A DNA stretch of 24,785 nucleotides from Acidimicrobiia bacterium (GTDB taxonomy: Bacteria; Actinomycetota; Acidimicrobiia; Acidimicrobiales; AC-14), in assembly GCA_019243595.1 (NCBI GenBank), contig JAFAUA010000370.1:1-24785 (forward strand), written 5' to 3'. This document shows, in pieces, positions 22,121-24,785 of the stretch. Below the pieces are notes generated by a model. It ran no database searches, was not told where the DNA came from, and worked only from the letters and a program-made list of their open reading frames with translations. The translations under genes and the position numbers were made by a program. Each line of letters begins with the position of its first letter. Positions within the stretch are counted from its first letter, which is position 1.

Positions 22121-22626
22121 TGACCATCGACGTCTTCGCCGCCGACGAGCAGAAGGACGAGCCGGTCGACACCATGCGTTGGGTGCGGCTCGCCAAGGAG
22201 GTGCTCGCTGCCGAGGGTGTGAAGGGCGAGGTGGAACTGTCGATGCTGTTCGTCGACGAGCACGCCATCGCCGAGCTCAACGAGCGCTTTCTCGACGAGA
22301 CCGGGCCCACCGATGTGCTCGCCTTCCCGATGGATGACCACATCAGTGAGGGTGGTCGCTCTCCCGACTCGGGCGGCAGCGGGCCGGGCGTGAACCCCGA
22401 GCCGACGAGCGAGGCGCCGACGATGCTCGGGGACCTCGTCTTGTGTCCCGCCGTCGCCAAGCGCAACGCCGCGGGAGCGTCACACGGCTACGACGACGAG
22501 ATGGCGCTCCTCGTCGTGCACGGCATCCTGCACCTGCTGGGTATGGACCACGCCGACGCCGAGGAGGCCACGGCCATGCAGCGGCGCGAGCGCGAACTGC
22601 TCGGCCGCTTTCACAAACAGCCGTGA
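22120..22626 (+). CDS. ybeY: Endoribonuclease YbeY
   Basis: From ATG 22120 the protein has 168 residues. ELSMLFVDEHAIAELNERFL and GPTDVLAFPMDD are the core strands, and the zinc site HGILHLLGMDH supplies H134, H138 and H144. YbeY acts in 16S rRNA 3'-end maturation and 70S quality control. A Gly/Ser/Pro-rich stretch (about 75-101) is inserted between FPMDD and TMLGDLVLCP, where most YbeYs have a short loop. The start overlaps the phoH TGA by one base; GTG 22117 is an alternative giving one extra residue. The stop overlaps the next start as GTGA. Confidence 0.94.
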   Translation: MTIDVFAADEQKDEPVDTMRWVRLAKEVLAAEGVKGEVELSMLFVDEHAIAELNERFLDETGPTDVLAFPMDDHISEGGRSPDSGGSGPGVNPEPTSEAPTMLGDLVLCPAVAKRNAAGASHGYDDEMALLVVHGILHLLGMDHADAEEATAMQRRERELLGRFHKQP

Positions 22627-23897
22627 GTAATTCCGACTGGATCTACATCGTGGCGATCGTCATCCTGATCGCAATCACCGGGTTCCTCGCCATGTCCGAG
22701 ACTGCGCTGACCCGCATGAACCGGGTCAAGGCGCTCTCCCTCGAAGAGGAGGGCAAGCGTGGCGCGGCAACGCTCGTCCGGCTGACCGACCATCCGGAGC
22801 GCTGGCTGAACCCCGTGCTCCTGGTGCTGCTGACCTGCCAGCTGGTCACGGCGACGCTGGTGGGCTTCCTGGCCAAGCACTTCGGGACATGGGGCGTGGT
22901 GATCGCCACCGCCTTTGAAGTCTGCGTCATCTTCGTCATCGCCGAGGCGGCGCCCAAGACGTGGGCCGTCCAGCACGGCGAGCGGGCCGGTCTGCTCGCC
23001 GCCGGCCCGGTCGCCGCCCTCGTGCGCTTCTGGCCCCTGCGGGTCCTGTCACGCGGACTCATCGGGCTGGCCAACGTCATCATCCCGGGCAAGGGCCTGA
23101 AGGAAGGGCCGTTCGTCTCCGAGGAAGAGCTCCTCGCCATGGCCGACGTGGCCGAGCAGGAAGAGGTCATCGAGCGGGAAGAGCGGGCGCTCATTCACTC
23201 GATCATCGAGTTCGGCGACACCGTCGTGCGCGAGGTGATGGTGCCCCGGCCCGACATGGTGACGGTCGTCGCGGCCACTGCCGTCCGCGACGTGCTGGAG
23301 ATCGCGATGGCGGCGGGCTACAGCCGCATCCCCGCTTACGAGCAGAACATCGACGACATCGTCGGCATCGTGTACGTGAAGGATCTGTTCCGGGCGCGCG
23401 AGGACGCCGGTGACCGCCCGGTGCGAGAGCTGATGCGCCAACCTCGGTTCGTGCCCGAGAGCAAGCGGGTGTCGGAGCTCATGCGTGAGATGCAGGCCGA
23501 GAAGTTCCACATGGCGATCGTGGTCGACGAGTACGGCGGCACTGCCGGGCTGGTCACGCTCGAAGACCTCATCGAGGAGCTCGTCGGCGAGATCGTCGAC
23601 GAGTACGACGTCGAAGAGCCGAACATCGAACCCATGCCTGGCGGCGATGTGCGCGTCAACGGGCGCATGCCGATCGACGAGGTGAACGAGCTCACCCACG
23701 CCGACTTCCCCGAGGGCGACTGGGACACGGTGGCCGGCCTGTTCTTCAACCTGATCGGCCACGTTCCGACCGAGGGCGAGACCGTCGACTTCAACGGCCA
23801 TCGCCTTCGAGCCGAGAAGGTGCAGGGCCGCCGCATCGGCCGGGTGCGCATCTCCAAGCTGGCGCCGTCCCACCAGCAGCCCGGCCAGCAGCGCTAG
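22623..23897 (+). CDS. CNNM/CorC-type membrane protein with CBS pair (hemolysin C family)
   Basis: From GTG 22623 the protein has 424 residues. Hydrophobic segments lie at about 6-24, 62-84, 90-112 and 122-148 (CNNM domain, with AMSETALTRMNRVKALSLEE and IFVIAEAAPKTWA). Two CBS repeats follow: VREVMVPRPDMVTVVAATAV, GYSRIPAYEQNIDDIVGIVY, then PESKRVSELMREMQAEKFHM and VVDEYGGTAGLVTLEDLIEE. The CorC_HlyC C-terminal domain ends GRRIGRVRI. Members act in magnesium or cobalt efflux and resistance; the 'hemolysin' label is historical. The start overlaps the ybeY stop by four bases, and the stop overlaps the era start by one base. Confidence 0.93.
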   Translation: MSNSDWIYIVAIVILIAITGFLAMSETALTRMNRVKALSLEEEGKRGAATLVRLTDHPERWLNPVLLVLLTCQLVTATLVGFLAKHFGTWGVVIATAFEVCVIFVIAEAAPKTWAVQHGERAGLLAAGPVAALVRFWPLRVLSRGLIGLANVIIPGKGLKEGPFVSEEELLAMADVAEQEEVIEREERALIHSIIEFGDTVVREVMVPRPDMVTVVAATAVRDVLEIAMAAGYSRIPAYEQNIDDIVGIVYVKDLFRAREDAGDRPVRELMRQPRFVPESKRVSELMREMQAEKFHMAIVVDEYGGTAGLVTLEDLIEELVGEIVDEYDVEEPNIEPMPGGDVRVNGRMPIDEVNELTHADFPEGDWDTVAGLFFNLIGHVPTEGETVDFNGHRLRAEKVQGRRIGRVRISKLAPSHQQPGQQR

Positions 23898-24733
23898 TGA
23901 GGTCCGGGTTCGCCACGCTGGTCGGCCGGCCCAATGTCGGCAAGTCCACGCTGCTCAACCGCATCCTCGGCACCAAGGTCACGATCGTCTCCGACAAGCC
24001 GCAGACAACCCGGACCCAAGTGCGGGGCGTTCTCACCAGGCCCGACGCCCAGGTGGTCTTCGTCGACACGCCCGGCATCCACAAACCGCGGACGCTCCTC
24101 GGGGAGCGCCTCAACGACACGGCCGAGTCGGCGCTCGGTGACGTCGACGTGGTGTGCCTGGTGCTCGACGCCACCGGCCCTGTCGGGCGCGGTGACCGGT
24201 TCATCGCGGCGCGGCTCCCGAAGGACTCGTTGGTGGTCGTCAACAAGGTCGACGCCGCGTCGCGTGCCGACGTGCTCGCTCAGCTCCAGCGGGCGAGCGA
24301 GTTCGAGTTCGCCGAGTACTTCCCGGTGTCGGCGCGCACCGGCGAGGGGGTCGACGCCTTGGTGGAGGCGGTGGTCGCCCGCCTCCCCGAAGGGCCGCTG
24401 TACTACCCCGACGACATGGTCACCGACGTCCCCGAGGCGTTCTGGGTGGCCGAGCTCGTCCGCGAGCAACTGCTCGCGGTTGCGCGCGAGGAGTTGCCGC
24501 ACTCGCTGGCCTGTCGGGTAACAGAGTGGGAATGGCCGCGGGTTCGTTGCGAGATCCTCGTCGAGCGCGAGTCCCAGAAGGGGATCGTGATCGGCAAGGG
24601 CGGCGAGGTGCTCAAGAAGGTCGGCACGGCCGTGCGCGAGCAACTGCCCGACGGCGCCTACATCGAGTTGTTCGTCAAGGTCGACAAGGACTGGCAGCGG
24701 CGCCCCAAGGCCCTCGACCGTCTCGGGTACTAG
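23897..24733 (+). CDS. era: GTPase Era
   Basis: The 278-residue protein has GRPNVGKST (from residue 10, G1), DKPQTTRTQV (G2), FVDTPGIHKPR (G3), NKVD (G4) and SARTGEG (G5), then the KH domain with VIGKGGEVLKKVGTAVREQL and the usual family end VKVDKDWQRRPKALDRLGY. Era binds the 3' end of 16S rRNA and guides late 30S assembly, in line with the nearby ybeY and rsmE. GTG 23897 overlaps the preceding TAG stop. The following gene is not recO, its frequent partner; a lipoprotein begins instead. Confidence 0.97.
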   Translation: MRSGFATLVGRPNVGKSTLLNRILGTKVTIVSDKPQTTRTQVRGVLTRPDAQVVFVDTPGIHKPRTLLGERLNDTAESALGDVDVVCLVLDATGPVGRGDRFIAARLPKDSLVVVNKVDAASRADVLAQLQRASEFEFAEYFPVSARTGEGVDALVEAVVARLPEGPLYYPDDMVTDVPEAFWVAELVREQLLAVAREELPHSLACRVTEWEWPRVRCEILVERESQKGIVIGKGGEVLKKVGTAVREQLPDGAYIELFVKVDKDWQRRPKALDRLGY

Positions 24734-24785
24734 TCGCCCTCGCGCTGCTGGCCCTCGTCGCCTGCAGCGGAGGCTCGACATCGAG
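24691..24785 (+). CDS. Lipoprotein N-terminus, cut by the window end
   Basis: The last 53 bases read VALALLALVACSGGSTS, a clear lipoprotein signal with lipobox LVAC and a Ser/Gly-rich linker. In frame upstream, inside the end of era, lies GPRPSRVL, which would give the positive n-region. I see no ATG, GTG or TTG between there and TTG 24547, so CTG 24691 is only the nearest plausible start. The rest of the gene lies beyond the window and its function cannot be judged. Confidence 0.45.
   Translation, partial: MAAAPQGPRPSRVLVALALLALVACSGGSTS

Noticed and set aside
22623..23897. Hemolysin
   Set aside because: The name is historical; the CNNM, CBS and CorC domains point to ion transport or resistance.

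Overview
The window is GC-rich, densely packed bacterial chromosome. Many genes start with GTG, neighbours often overlap by 1 to 8 bases, and almost nothing is non-coding. The gene content points to an actinobacterium, and I would guess the class Acidimicrobiia: an F420-type luciferase-like oxidoreductase, a PAC2 protein, a FolP2-type dihydropteroate synthase homologue and a BldD-type regulator carrying the c-di-GMP signature. The class is an inference from gene content and order; no rRNA gene is present to confirm it. I see no rRNA, tRNA, CRISPR array, insertion sequence, phage gene or integration site.

Layout. (1) 1-443 is the 3' end of leuS. (2) 565-1986 encodes a secreted beta-helix protein. 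(3) 4904-2002 (minus) is a tight three-gene unit: APH-like phosphotransferase, PAC2 protein, LLM-class oxidoreductase. (4) 4969-8390 (plus) is a run of thioredoxin/TPR protein (CnoX-like), a small HExxH protein, a frame-broken ORF, folP2-like and holA. (5) 9251-8314 (minus) holds rpsT and a His-rich lipoprotein. (6) 9313-16068 (plus) holds lepA, a STAS anti-anti-sigma factor, hrcA (with a CIRCE operator), dnaJ, rsmE, the BldD-like regulator and hemW. (7) 20392-16065 (minus) is a seven-gene directon: anchored protein, cyclophilin, corrinoid-binding-type protein, patatin, universal stress protein, NTF2-like protein and a hydroxynitrile-lyase-type cupin. (8) 20502-24733 (plus) holds a small excisionase-type HTH protein, a HIT protein, phoH (ybeZ), ybeY, a CNNM/CorC protein and era, then the first codons of a lipoprotein cut by the window end.

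Biologically, most of the plus strand is translation, ribosome maturation and protein quality control (leuS, rpsT, lepA, rsmE, ybeY, era, hrcA, dnaJ, CnoX-like protein). The accessory content lies in the minus-strand units and in small proteins between conserved genes. I found no clearly new multi-gene system. The best leads are the HExxH protein beside the CnoX-like gene, the frame-broken ORF before folP2, the seven-gene directon, and several places where coding signal extends upstream of any normal start codon.
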